A stretch of DNA of 64,000 nt, from the NCBI RefSeq assembly GCF_003713065.1, contig NZ_CP033433.1, forward strand, positions 2,791,001 to 2,855,000, read 5' to 3'. The notes below the pieces were generated by a model. It worked only from the letters and a program-made list of their open reading frames with translations. It was not told the origin of the DNA and did no database searches. Source of the stretch: Cohnella candidum. Its GTDB lineage: Bacteria > Bacillota > Bacilli > Paenibacillales > Paenibacillaceae. The position numbers were made by a program, and so were the translations under genes. Below, piece by piece: positions 1 through 7,051 of the stretch (position 1 is its first letter; each line of letters begins with the position of its first letter).

Positions 1-561
1 GGCCCTGCCGCCCATCGCCTCGGCCGTTTCTTTGATCCGCGTGACGGCCGCGAACGTGGCCATAGCCGATTCCGCCTGCTCCGCGGCTCCGCCGGCGATC
101 GTTTCCGTCGCTCCGGCGACCTGTTCGGCCTGCATAGCCGCCTCCTCCATACCGCCGCTGAGGGCGCGGACATGGTCGCGTGTAAACGTAACGTTGCCGG
201 AAAGATCCCCGATCAGCTGCCTCAATCCGCCGATCATTTTCGCGAACGATTCGCTGAGCAAGCGAATTTCGTCATCCGACGGATGAATCGGAATCTGCAC
301 CTTCAGATTTCCCGTCGCCGCTTCATTAGCGGCGGCAGACAATCGCAGCAACGGCCGGATCAGCCAGATGGCGCCAAGCCAGCCCAGAATGCCGCTCCAG
401 ACGATGCCGAGCAGCAAAATCATAGAAACGTACGCCCACGAAGCCATGGAAGGCGCGATCAGGTCCTTCAGGTAAAAAATAAAAAAGGCGCTGCACCCAT
501 AGGTTACAACGGATACTGCCGTGATGCCGATGACGATCTTTTTAACCAGTCCGAGTCTCAA
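1..561 (-). CDS. Methyl-accepting chemotaxis protein, N-terminal part (runs off the left edge)
   Basis: Reading leftward from a TTG at 561, preceded by an AGGGGAAG ribosome binding site, gives 187 codons with no stop before the window edge. The protein begins with a hydrophobic segment (about residues 10-30), then a second one (about 38-60, SMILLLGIVWSGILGW), so only a very short extracytoplasmic loop is possible. A HAMP-like region follows (IRPLLRLSAAANEAATGNL, then DEIRLLSESFAKM), then the start of a coiled-coil rich in Ala, Glu and Gln, as in chemoreceptor signalling domains. With no real ligand domain, the receptor may sense membrane or cytoplasmic signals; this is inference. The kinase-contact hairpin lies outside the window, so the call rests on the HAMP and coiled-coil layout. 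Confidence 0.75.
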   Translation of the reverse strand, partial: MRLGLVKKIVIGITAVSVVTYGCSAFFIFYLKDLIAPSMASWAYVSMILLLGIVWSGILGWLGAIWLIRPLLRLSAAANEAATGNLKVQIPIHPSDDEIRLLSESFAKMIGGLRQLIGDLSGNVTFTRDHVRALSGGMEEAAMQAEQVAGATETIAGGAAEQAESAMATFAAVTRIKETAEAMGGRA

Positions 562-634
562 TGTTGTTCTTCCCCTTCGATGTAAGGTAATCATCCTCTA
601 TGTTGCCAGTTTATCGGAAGGGACGCCGACGGAA

Positions 635-650
635 TGTGATAAAAGTCACA
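635..650. promoter_or_regulatory. Perfect Crp/Fnr-type palindrome upstream of the ArsR-SulP pair
   Basis: The sequence TGTGATAAAAGTCACA is an exact TGTGA-N6-TCACA inverted repeat, the consensus of Crp/Fnr-family sites; B. subtilis Fnr uses this form. It ends 10 bp before the TATACT -10 hexamer at 661-666, so it covers the -35 region, where no good -35 hexamer is visible. That placement fits class II activation, or repression by steric block. An ArsR-type palindrome is an alternative reading. Confidence 0.5.
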
Positions 651-660
651 TCGGCTGTGC

Positions 661-666
661 TATACT
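661..666 (+). promoter_or_regulatory. -10 hexamer of the ArsR-SulP promoter
   Basis: TATACT is one base from the sigma-A consensus and lies about 45 bp upstream of the ArsR start. No TTGACA-like hexamer stands 16-18 bp upstream; the Fnr/Crp-like palindrome occupies that place. Confidence 0.45.
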
Positions 667-710
667 GAATATAAAATATTTGCATATTCAAAGATTAAGG
701 AGATTACGGT

Positions 711-1037
711 ATGTATCGAGAGCTTCCGCAATTCAAAGCGGAATTTTTTAAAGCGCTGGCCCATCCCCTGCGCATTCGGATTCTGGAGGTGCTGAGCGAA
801 GGCAACAAAACGGTGAACGAGCTCCAGGCGATCCTCGGCAGCGAAGGTTCCGCCGTATCCCAGCAACTCGCCGTGCTGCGGGGCAAAAACGTCGTGTTCG
901 GCACGAAAGAAGGTACATCCGTCATTTATTCGCTCCGGGATCCGCTCATCAGGGATCTGCTTCAGGTCGCCCGGCAAATTTTCGACAATCATTTGGTGGA
1001 CGCAATTTCGATTCTGGAGAATATCCGCAAAGAGTAA
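711..1037 (+). CDS. ArsR/SmtB-family winged-helix regulator
   Basis: A 108-residue protein of typical ArsR length, with AAGGAG 7 bp before the ATG. Residues about 10-80 read as the winged helix (FFKALAHPLRIRILEVL, then SAVSQQLAVLRGKNVV as the recognition helix and GTSVIYSL as the wing). No cysteine is present, so the classical CxC metal site is missing and thiol- or metal-sensing by that route is unlikely. It sits about 90 bp upstream of a SulP transporter on the same strand and probably shares its transcript. ArsR-SulP pairs are common in Firmicutes, where the regulator is expected to control the anion transporter; the ligand is unknown. Confidence 0.85.
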   Translation: MYRELPQFKAEFFKALAHPLRIRILEVLSEGNKTVNELQAILGSEGSAVSQQLAVLRGKNVVFGTKEGTSVIYSLRDPLIRDLLQVARQIFDNHLVDAISILENIRKE

Positions 1038-1123
1038 GAATCGTCCGGCACGTGAGCAAAGCGCGGCAATTTTATGGCCATTATATTCAAATAATCAAAT
1101 ATTTAAAAAAGAAGGTATTCAAA

Positions 1124-2893
1124 TTGACGAAACAACGCGGACGGTTTGCGAACTACTCGGTCAGAGATCTCAAGCGCGACCTATTGGCCGGGTTGATCGT
1201 GGGCATCATCGCCATCCCCTTAGGTATGGCCTTTGCCATTGCTTCCGGCGTTAAGCCGCAATACGGAATCTACACGATTATCGTCGCGGGCTTCCTGATT
1301 TCGCTGCTGGGCGGATCCAAATTCCAGATCGGGGGGCCGACCGGCGCGTTCGTGCCCATCCTGCTTGCCATCGTCATGGATTATGGCTACGAGAACCTCC
1401 TGATCGCAGGGATGATGGCGGGAGCCTTCCTTGTGCTTATGGGAATATTCCGGCTTGGCTTGTTGATTCGTTTCATCCCCCGCCCCGTTACGATCGGCTT
1501 TACCGCGGGTATCGCCGTCATCATTTTCACCGGTCAAATCGCGAACTTCCTCGGGCTGAGCGGCCTTAAGAAGCATCAGAACTTCCTGCCCAACATGCGT
1601 GAAATCGTGACTCACCTGAACACGGCGAACCTTTACAGCGTGCTGACGGCCGTCATCTGTTTGGCCTGCATCCTTCTGACTCCGCGACTCTTTCCTAAGG
1701 TACCGGGCTCGCTGGTCGGTTTGATCGTATCGAGCTGCGCCGCCATTTGGCTGTTCGGCGGCCGCGTGGAGACGATCGGATCATCCTTCGGAGCGATTTC
1801 CGGTTCGCTGCCCGCATTCCATTGGCCGAACATCACGTTGGAGAAGCTGAAGACGTTGTTCTACCCGGCGCTTATCATCGCCATGCTGGGGAGCATCGAA
1901 TCCCTTTTGTCCGCCGTCGTCGCGGACGGCATGACCGGGACCCGCCATCACAGCAACCGGGAATTGATCGGCCAAGGCATCGCAAACATCGTCGCGCCTT
2001 TGTTCGGCGGCATTCCGGCGACCGGCGCCATCGCGAGAACGGCCACCAACATCAAAAACGGCGCCGCCAGTCCCCTGTCCGGCATGTTCCACGGCGTGAC
2101 CGTACTGCTCGTCCTTCTGTTGTTCGCACCCTATGCGTCGGACATTCCTTTGGCCGCGATCGCCCCCGTTCTCATGGTGGTCGCTTGGAACATGAGCGAA
2201 CGCAAACACTTCGCGCATATCGTGGGCACGCGTACGGCGGATTCCATCGTGCTGGTCATCACTTTCCTGCTCACGGTACTGGCGGATTTGACCGTGGCGG
2301 TGGAGGTCGGATTGCTGCTCGCGGCCGTCCTGTTCGTCAAGCGGATGAGCGAATTGCTGACCGTCTCCAAGGTGCTGCCCGACCCCGCGGCCAAAAACGA
2401 GAAAGTGGCCTCCCGTAGAGTACGGGAAGGCCACGATTGTCCGCAGCTTGCCATATTTACCGTGGAAGGCGCCCTGTTCTTCGGAGCCGCCGCGGTTTTC
2501 GAAACGACCGTCATGAGCACGATTCACGCCCGGCCCCGCTTCCTGCTCCTCCGGCTAAGCCGGGTTCCGTTTCTGGACACGACCGGCGAATCCAATCTCG
2601 CCGTGGTCGTCAAGGATATGCACAAGCACGGGGGCATCGTCCTCATTTCGGGCATCCAGCCTCAACCCCGCGACGTGCTGAGACGAACGGGACTGGACCG
2701 GATCATCGGGGAAGATCGCTTTTTCTCCCATACGGGAGAAGCGATTAATTATGCTTTGCAACGGATGGACGCCAACACGTGCTTGGGATGCTCCCAATTC
2801 GCCTTTCGCGAATGCGCCAGCTTGTCCAAGGGCGTCAGTGAGACGGCGCAGCCAAATCCACATGCCGTACGTGTTTCCGATTCAGCACGATGA
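1124..2893 (+). CDS. SulP-family anion transporter with C-terminal STAS domain
   Basis: An integral membrane transporter of the SLC26/SulP family, which moves sulfate, bicarbonate or other anions. From a TTG start (GAAGG 8 bp upstream) it is 589 residues; an upstream in-frame GTG at 1052 has no ribosome binding site. SulP signatures are clear: LLAGLIVGIIAIPLGMAFAIASG near the N terminus, GGPTGAFVPIL, and about 11-12 hydrophobic segments to about residue 410. A STAS domain follows at about 440-560 (LAIFTVEGALFFGAA, LRLSRVPFLDTTG). The tail ends in a CLGC motif, which is unusual and could be redox or metal sensitive (inference). Its last 59 bp overlap the convergent MFS gene. Confidence 0.9.
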   Translation: MTKQRGRFANYSVRDLKRDLLAGLIVGIIAIPLGMAFAIASGVKPQYGIYTIIVAGFLISLLGGSKFQIGGPTGAFVPILLAIVMDYGYENLLIAGMMAGAFLVLMGIFRLGLLIRFIPRPVTIGFTAGIAVIIFTGQIANFLGLSGLKKHQNFLPNMREIVTHLNTANLYSVLTAVICLACILLTPRLFPKVPGSLVGLIVSSCAAIWLFGGRVETIGSSFGAISGSLPAFHWPNITLEKLKTLFYPALIIAMLGSIESLLSAVVADGMTGTRHHSNRELIGQGIANIVAPLFGGIPATGAIARTATNIKNGAASPLSGMFHGVTVLLVLLLFAPYASDIPLAAIAPVLMVVAWNMSERKHFAHIVGTRTADSIVLVITFLLTVLADLTVAVEVGLLLAAVLFVKRMSELLTVSKVLPDPAAKNEKVASRRVREGHDCPQLAIFTVEGALFFGAAAVFETTVMSTIHARPRFLLLRLSRVPFLDTTGESNLAVVVKDMHKHGGIVLISGIQPQPRDVLRRTGLDRIIGEDRFFSHTGEAINYALQRMDANTCLGCSQFAFRECASLSKGVSETAQPNPHAVRVSDSAR

Positions 2894-4022
2894 AAACGAC
2901 GGAAGCGAGCACGAACGCGGCGCCGACGATGAATGGAACGTGCGGATTGTACCATTCGGCCAGCTTGCCCGCGAAGTAAGGCGCGATGGCCCCGCCCAGG
3001 AACCGCAGGAAGCTGTAAGCCGCGGACGCCGTCGAACGCTCTACGGGAGCCGCGTTCATGACGCCGGTCGTGATCAGCGTGTTGTTGTTGCCCAGCAAGG
3101 CGCCGGCCACGATGACGCAGGCGATGATCACCCATTGCGTATTCGTCCAGATCCCCATCGCGAGCAGCACGAGACCGAAGAGAGCCAGCATGGCGGACAT
3201 CGATTTCACCGTTCCGAATCGGGCTTGAAGCTTCGGCGCCATGAATACGGACGTCAGCGCGAGCAGGATGCCCCAGCCGAGGAACACGTAACCGAGCCCA
3301 TGCTCGTCGAGTCCCATGACGAACGGCGCGTAAGCCAACAAGGTAAAGAAGCCGAAGTTGTACAGACACGCCGTGAAGCCGAAAACGACGAGCGCGCGGT
3401 GCTTCATCGCGCGGAACGGATCCAGCAGTGAGGTTTTCTTCCTTGCGCCGGCGGGGGTTTTCGACTTCGGCATCATCAGCGTCAGCGCGACGAAGGCGAT
3501 GACCATGAGCGCGGCGACGCCGAGGAACGGCCCTCTCCAGGAAATGGCGCCGAGCTCGCCGCCGAGCAGCGGACCGACGGAGATGCCGAGTCCGATGGCG
3601 GCTTCATAAAGGATGATGGCTTTGGTCACTCCGCTGGTGGACAAGGAGACGATCGCGGCCAGCGCGGTCGCGACGAACAAGGCGTTGCCGAAGCCCCAGC
3701 CGCCCCGGAGTCCGACCAGCGTCCAAATGCCGTTGGAAATGCCGCCGAGACCTGAAAATAAAGCGATGATGACGATCCCCGACAGCAGCGTGCCTTTAAT
3801 CCCGATGCGGGAAGAAATCGTGCCGGTAACGAGCATGGCGACGGCCATGACGGCGTTGTAACTCGTGAAAAGCAAGCTGACCTCGCTAGTGGAGGCATGC
3901 AGCTTTTTGGCGATGGCCGGCAAAATCGGGTCGACGAGCCCGATGCCCATAAAGGCGATGATGCCCGCGAAGAAGACGGCCCATACCGCCCGCGGTTGCT
4001 TAAGTATGCTGTTGCTTTCCAT
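2835..4022 (-). CDS. MFS drug-efflux type transporter
   Basis: A 395-residue, 12-segment major facilitator. The ATG at 4022 follows GGAGTG and gives MESNSILKQPRAVWAVFFAG; the much longer open frame upstream is only open sequence through the merR gene. The N-terminal half carries GIGLVDPILPAIAK, which resembles the drug:H+ antiporter-1 motif, and the loop 2-3 motif SSRIGIKGTLLSG. A charged central loop (MPKSKTPAGARKKTS) separates the halves. It begins 8 bp after the merR stop, so it is probably transcribed with merR and induced by the same effector. Substrate is unknown; MerR-MFS pairs usually respond to drugs or other hydrophobic compounds. Confidence 0.88.
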   Translation of the reverse strand: MESNSILKQPRAVWAVFFAGIIAFMGIGLVDPILPAIAKKLHASTSEVSLLFTSYNAVMAVAMLVTGTISSRIGIKGTLLSGIVIIALFSGLGGISNGIWTLVGLRGGWGFGNALFVATALAAIVSLSTSGVTKAIILYEAAIGLGISVGPLLGGELGAISWRGPFLGVAALMVIAFVALTLMMPKSKTPAGARKKTSLLDPFRAMKHRALVVFGFTACLYNFGFFTLLAYAPFVMGLDEHGLGYVFLGWGILLALTSVFMAPKLQARFGTVKSMSAMLALFGLVLLAMGIWTNTQWVIIACVIVAGALLGNNNTLITTGVMNAAPVERSTASAAYSFLRFLGGAIAPYFAGKLAEWYNPHVPFIVGAAFVLASVVFIVLNRKHVRHVDLAAPSH

Positions 4023-4030
4023 GAATAACT

Positions 4031-4465
4031 TCACTCCTGATGACTGATAATTTTGCGTTTGGCTTCTTGAACCCGATCGTTCAATTCCATAACCTCGGCG
4101 CGGAATCCGGTCAGCTTCTCCAGCTTCTGGTCGATCATCGTCAGTTGGAGACCGATCGTGCGTTCCAACCCTTCCAGTTTCTCCAACTTCGCCTTTTCCT
4201 CGCGGATCTCGTGGATCCCTTGCCGGAGCTGCTGAAACTCCTCGATCACCGCGATGTACTCTTGCAGCTCCTGCAAGGAGCTGCCCAGCACGTCGCGGGC
4301 GTTCAAAATCTGCTTCAGCCTTTCGACGTGTTTTTCGGAGTAAAGGCGATAGCCGCCTTCGCTGCGTTCCGGGGGAAACAGGAGGCCGATCTCCTCGTAG
4401 TATCGGATGGTCCGTTTCGTCAATCCGCACATTTTGGCGACTTCCTCGATTTTGTACGTGGCGAT
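4031..4465 (-). CDS. MerR-family regulator with an apparent ATC start codon
   Basis: The frame encodes a MerR winged helix (TYKIEEVAKMCGLTKRTIRYYEEIGLL, then GGYRLYSEKHVERLKQI) and a long coiled-coil dimer helix with a variable tail. The first ATG, at 4432, would remove helix 1 (TYKIEEVAK), which the family conserves. Upstream the frame is closed by TAA directly before ATC GCC ACG TAC. An excellent AGGAGG (4474-4479) stands exactly 8 bp before that ATC, so I place the start at ATC 4465-4463, giving about 144 residues. If ATC is a sequencing error for ATG or ATT the protein is unchanged. It lies 8 bp ahead of the MFS gene, its probable target. Confidence 0.8.
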   Translation of the reverse strand: MATYKIEEVAKMCGLTKRTIRYYEEIGLLFPPERSEGGYRLYSEKHVERLKQILNARDVLGSSLQELQEYIAVIEEFQQLRQGIHEIREEKAKLEKLEGLERTIGLQLTMIDQKLEKLTGFRAEVMELNDRVQEAKRKIISHQE

Positions 4466-4502
4466 TTAAAGCCCCTCCTTTCCGCTTTTCATCACGTTTT
4501 CT

Positions 4503-4538
4503 AACATACCACCTAATTAACCTTAACGTCAACGTTAA
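4503..4538 (-). promoter_or_regulatory. MerR-type promoter with operator palindrome
   Basis: On the minus strand TTGACG (complement of 4527-4532) and TATGTT (complement of 4503-4508) are separated by 18 bp. The palindrome TTAACGT-CA-ACGTTAA at 4523-4538 overlaps the -35 rather than filling the spacer. A palindrome at the promoter directly upstream of a merR gene fits autoregulation, but the spacer is 1 bp shorter than the usual 19-bp MerR design. Confidence 0.5.
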
Positions 4539-4547
4539 TGTTTGGCG

Positions 4548-4600
4548 TGCGCGAAAAACAAAGGAGGACATTCGAACGGGCGAACCGTTGGAATGTCCTT
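4548..4600 (-). terminator. Rho-independent terminator after the 4623-5228 gene
   Basis: GGACATTC at 4566-4573 pairs with GAATGTCC at 4591-4598, with inner AACGG/CCGTT pairing. On the minus strand the hairpin is followed by TCCTTTGTTTTT. It lies just after the stop of the hypothetical gene. Confidence 0.6.
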
Positions 4601-4622
4601 CATACTCGGCGAAGTTTCCGCC

Positions 4623-5228
4623 TTATGTCGTTTTCGGTTGGCCTTTCGACCCTCGGCCCTTTTGACGGTCCGCTTCGAGCAGGCGCGTCATGCCTTGGAT
4701 GAACTCCTCGTCCGTCACCGGCTTATCGACCAAAGCGTCCGGGAAACGGATGGTGCCGATCTCCCAGTTGCGGGTTGCCTCGTTGAACCTGAACCCTTGC
4801 TTGTCGAGATACTCCCTGCGGGAACCGGACGGCATGCGCGGTTTGCTTTCCTTCTTCGCCGGCTCGGCCGAATTCAGCAGCGCCGTACCTTCGCGCTCGT
4901 ACACCGGCGGCTTGTCTTTGGACAAGATCACCTTCTGCTTGCCTTCCAACCATCCCAAGTCGTACCGCATCCGCGGATTGATGACGTAATACGATTTGCC
5001 CTTCACGTTCTCTTGCCGGACTTCATCGTACAGCGCTTTGCGCTTTTTGAAGGCTTCGACGACTCTCCGGATCTGTTCCTTCTCCACTTCCACCGGCACC
5101 ACTTCGTTGCCCGGCATGAAGACGTCGCACATGACCTGCGTAAACAGCAATTCCCCATACGGCGAATCGTAATAACCGATGAATTCGACGTTCATCTCTT
5201 TGCCGTTGATTTTGACGTTCTTGCGCAT
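4623..5228 (-). CDS. Conserved-looking hypothetical cytoplasmic protein
   Basis: A 201-residue protein with no family I recognise. The start is the ATG at 5228, behind GAGAGGGGAGCC; earlier ATGs at 5294 and 5252 in the same frame lack such a site. It is highly charged and has no signal peptide or membrane segment. It falls into two parts: residues 1-110 (begins MRKNVKINGKEMNVEFIGYY, rich in Tyr, Val and Lys, may be a beta-rich fold) and 140-201 (SGSRREYLDKQGFRFNEATRNWEIGTIRFPDALVDKPVTDEEF), joined by a Lys/Pro/Glu linker. It has its own promoter and terminator, so it is likely expressed as a single gene, divergent from yyaC. Confidence 0.6.
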   Translation of the reverse strand: MRKNVKINGKEMNVEFIGYYDSPYGELLFTQVMCDVFMPGNEVVPVEVEKEQIRRVVEAFKKRKALYDEVRQENVKGKSYYVINPRMRYDLGWLEGKQKVILSKDKPPVYEREGTALLNSAEPAKKESKPRMPSGSRREYLDKQGFRFNEATRNWEIGTIRFPDALVDKPVTDEEFIQGMTRLLEADRQKGRGSKGQPKTT

Positions 5229-5258
5229 TTCGGCTCCCCTCTCGGCTCTCATATCCCT

Positions 5259-5287
5259 ATTATAGCCTTTTCGAACCCGTTCATGTC
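5259..5287 (-). promoter_or_regulatory. Probable sigma-A promoter of the hypothetical gene
   Basis: A perfect TATAAT -10 (complement of 5259-5264) lies about 30 bp upstream of the chosen ATG. The matching -35 at 17 bp spacing, GACATG, is poor. Confidence 0.4.
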
Positions 5288-5394
5288 GAAACAAAAAACG
5301 AATAATCGCGATTCGGCAGCGAAATGCGACAGACTTCGAATGCTACATTATGTATCATACGGGATATAAACGAGAAACCGATGAGGTGAAGGCT

Positions 5395-5949
5395 TTGAAT
5401 TTGGCCCCCCAGCCGAACGTTCCTTTGAAAATCGCGTATACGGATCCCGAAGCCCCTGCCCTGATCTCGGACAAGCTCAGCTTCTACACGCGCTGGCTGC
5501 CCGCAGATCGCAGAATCGTCGTCGTCTGCCTGGGAACGGACCGGTCGACCGGCGACTCGCTGGGTCCGATCACCGGCTCCGTCTTGAGTAAATACCGTTC
5601 CCCGGCATTCGACGTGTTCGGCACGCTGGAGCAGCCTGTTCACGCCATGAATCTTGACGAGACGCTCGACCTGATTCACCGCAGGTTCCGCCATCCCTTC
5701 ATCGTGGGCGTGGATGCGTGTTTAGGCAAAGCCGCAAGCGTGGGCAACATCCATGTCGGGGAGGGCCCGATACGTCCCGGAGCGGGCGTCAACAAGGAAC
5801 TCTCTCCCGTCGGAGAAATCCACGTCTCCGGCGTCGTCAACATCGGAGGCTTCATGGAATATTTCGTCCTTCAGAACACGCGCCTGCATCTTGTCATGGG
5901 CATGGCGGAACTCATCGCCCAGGGACTGTACGCTTCTTTCCATCGTTAA
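5395..5949 (+). CDS. yyaC: YyaC-type spore protease / sporulation protein
   Basis: A 184-residue protein matching the YyaC family of sporulation proteins (related in fold to the germination protease Gpr and to hydrogenase maturation proteases). Typical segments are VVVCLGTDRSTGDSLGPITG, HPFIVGVDACLGKAASVGNI and GVNKELSPVGEIHVSGVVNIGGFMEYFVLQNTR, with conserved Asp residues in GTDRSTGDSLGP and VDACLG. I prefer the TTG at 5395 because GAGGTGAAGG is immediately upstream; the ATG at 5350 has no ribosome binding site. The gene stands alone. In Bacillus the family is made during sporulation, which supports a spore-forming host. Confidence 0.88.
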   Translation: MNLAPQPNVPLKIAYTDPEAPALISDKLSFYTRWLPADRRIVVVCLGTDRSTGDSLGPITGSVLSKYRSPAFDVFGTLEQPVHAMNLDETLDLIHRRFRHPFIVGVDACLGKAASVGNIHVGEGPIRPGAGVNKELSPVGEIHVSGVVNIGGFMEYFVLQNTRLHLVMGMAELIAQGLYASFHR

Positions 5950-5962
5950 AAGCGAAGGGCTG

Positions 5963-5993
5963 AAAAAAAAGACTGCCGGTTCGAATCCGGCAG
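5963..5993 (-). terminator. Terminator of the merR-thioredoxin operon
   Basis: CTGCCGG (5973-5979) pairs with CCGGCAG (5987-5993); on the minus strand it is followed by eight T residues. It lies 11 bp after the thioredoxin stop. Confidence 0.75.
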
Positions 5994-6004
5994 CCGCCCT
6001 CTCC

Positions 6005-6331
6005 TTACGCTTTCACCGCGTATTTGTCCAACACGTTTTCATACGCGCTTTTCGGGCGGAGCCCGACGAGTTTCTCCACCGGCTCGCCGTCGTGGAACAC
6101 GATGACGGTCGGCATCGACATGACGCCGTACCGGCTTGCCGTTTCCGGAGAATCGTCGCAATCGACTTTCAACACGCGAAGCGCATCCCCGCGTTCCGTG
6201 GACAAGGTGTCCATGATGGGCAGCAAAGCCTTGCAGGGCGGGCACCATACCGCACCGAAATCGACCAGCGTCAAGCCTTGTTTAGCGATCGAAGAATCGA
6301 AAGTCGAATCATTTACCTCTTGTACGCTCAT
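6005..6331 (-). CDS. Thioredoxin-like protein with a WCPPC active site
   Basis: A 108-residue single-domain thioredoxin fold: VDFGAVWCPPCKALLPIMDTL gives catalytic Cys30 and Cys33, and SMPTVIVFHDGE holds the cis-proline. The usual bacterial CGPC is replaced by CPPC. In this family the two residues between the cysteines set the redox potential, so the enzyme may differ from housekeeping TrxA. No signal peptide is present, so it acts in the cytoplasm. Its ATG overlaps the merR stop by 4 bp, and it is therefore translated with and controlled by that regulator, suggesting a thiol-stress or electrophile response. Confidence 0.88.
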   Translation of the reverse strand: MSVQEVNDSTFDSSIAKQGLTLVDFGAVWCPPCKALLPIMDTLSTERGDALRVLKVDCDDSPETASRYGVMSMPTVIVFHDGEPVEKLVGLRPKSAYENVLDKYAVKA

Positions 6332-6705
6332 TGTTGTTCCTCCTGTCCGTTTGGGTTGCGTTCCCGCAAAATGGAATTGATGCGGTCAAGCAAGTTTTGC
6401 CGAATGCCGCTGAGCAGATGGATTTGCGCATCGATCTCCTCAAGCTTTTGCCGGTACAGCGGCAGCACTTCCTCGCAGAAAGCCTCTTTGTTTTTAAGCA
6501 CGCAATGCAGGAACCCCGCGATTTGATCGGTCGACAACCCCAAGTTCAAATAAAGCTGGATCGTTTTGACCTGCTCCTCCGCGAGCGTCGAATATTCCCG
6601 GTACCCGTTTTCTTGGCGCAGCGGCGTCAGCAATCCCTGCTGTTCGTAGTAGCGAAGCGATCGGATGCTGACCCCGGTGCGCTCCGCCAATTCTCCGATT
6701 TTCAA
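6328..6705 (-). CDS. MerR-family regulator of the TipA/Mta-like type
   Basis: A 125-residue MerR protein: LKIGELAERTGVSIRSLRYYEQQGLL and NGYREYSTLAEEQVKTIQLYLNLG form the winged helix, and the remainder is a helical dimerisation region ending in a charged tail. The start is taken as TTG 6705 because AAGGAGG lies 8 bp upstream; the ATG at 6711 would be only 2 bp from that site. Single cysteines occur in LHCVLKNKEAFCEEV, the position where some MerR proteins bind metal or react with thiol agents. It overlaps the thioredoxin gene and has a 19-bp-spacer MerR promoter in front. Confidence 0.85.
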   Translation of the reverse strand: MKIGELAERTGVSIRSLRYYEQQGLLTPLRQENGYREYSTLAEEQVKTIQLYLNLGLSTDQIAGFLHCVLKNKEAFCEEVLPLYRQKLEEIDAQIHLLSGIRQNLLDRINSILRERNPNGQEEQQ

Positions 6706-6737
6706 CCGCATCTCCTCCTTCCGCCGAGTTGATCTCA

Positions 6738-6768
6738 TTGTAAACCATGACATTAATGTAAGGGTCAA
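6738..6768 (-). promoter_or_regulatory. MerR-dependent promoter with 19-bp spacer
   Basis: On the minus strand TTGACC (complement of 6763-6768) and TTACAA (complement of 6738-6743) are 19 bp apart, the over-long spacing that MerR activators correct. The perfect palindrome ACATTAATGT (6750-6759) is inside the spacer. Confidence 0.7.
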
Positions 6769-6785
6769 GCGAATTTCCGAAAATA

Positions 6786-6814
6786 ATAAAAAAGCCCCCG
6801 CAACATCGGGGGCT
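6786..6814 (-). terminator. Terminator after the octapeptide-repeat gene
   Basis: AGCCCCCG (6793-6800) and CGGGGGCT (6807-6814) form an 8-bp stem. The minus-strand continuation is a T-rich run (complement of 6781-6792). It lies 20 bp after the stop. Confidence 0.75.
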
Positions 6815-6833
6815 GCCCTGCTCGTTTCGTCTT

Positions 6834-7028
6834 TTACGGCAAGGTTGGCTTGATTTCCGGCGGAATGACGGGTTGGATTTCCGGCGGCTGGTTCGGCACG
6901 ATTTCGGGACGGGAGCTTGGTTTCACTTCCGGCTGGGACGCCGGTTTGATTTCCGGCAGGGACGCCGGTTTCACTTCCGGCGGCGCGGCCGGCTTCACTT
7001 CCGGCACGGTTTCCGGTTTCTCTGCCAT
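6834..7028 (-). CDS. 64-residue proline-rich octapeptide-repeat protein
   Basis: AAGGAGG precedes the ATG by a proper distance and a strong terminator follows, so this small frame is probably a real gene. The protein is exactly eight octads: MAEKPETV and then seven copies of a PE(V/I)xPxxx unit (PEVKPAAP, PEVKPASL, PEIKPASQ and so on). It has no cysteine, aromatic residue, membrane segment or signal peptide and should be extended, polyproline-like and disordered. It starts 23 bp after the MFS stop on the same strand, so it is probably the second gene of that operon. Function is unknown; similar PEVK-like stretches serve as spacers or binding tails. Confidence 0.65.
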   Translation of the reverse strand: MAEKPETVPEVKPAAPPEVKPASLPEIKPASQPEVKPSSRPEIVPNQPPEIQPVIPPEIKPTLP

Positions 7029-7051
7029 GAACGACACCTCCTCCTTACGTA

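Noticed and set aside
2835..4571. 578-residue fusion of a regulator-like region and the MFS transporter
   Set aside because: The N-terminal 180 residues are the merR gene read in another frame. The transporter has its own ribosome binding site and ATG at 4022.
5973..5993. tRNA-like T-arm (GGTTCGAATCC)
   Set aside because: No acceptor, D or anticodon arm can be folded around it. The hairpin plus T tract is the terminator of the thioredoxin operon.
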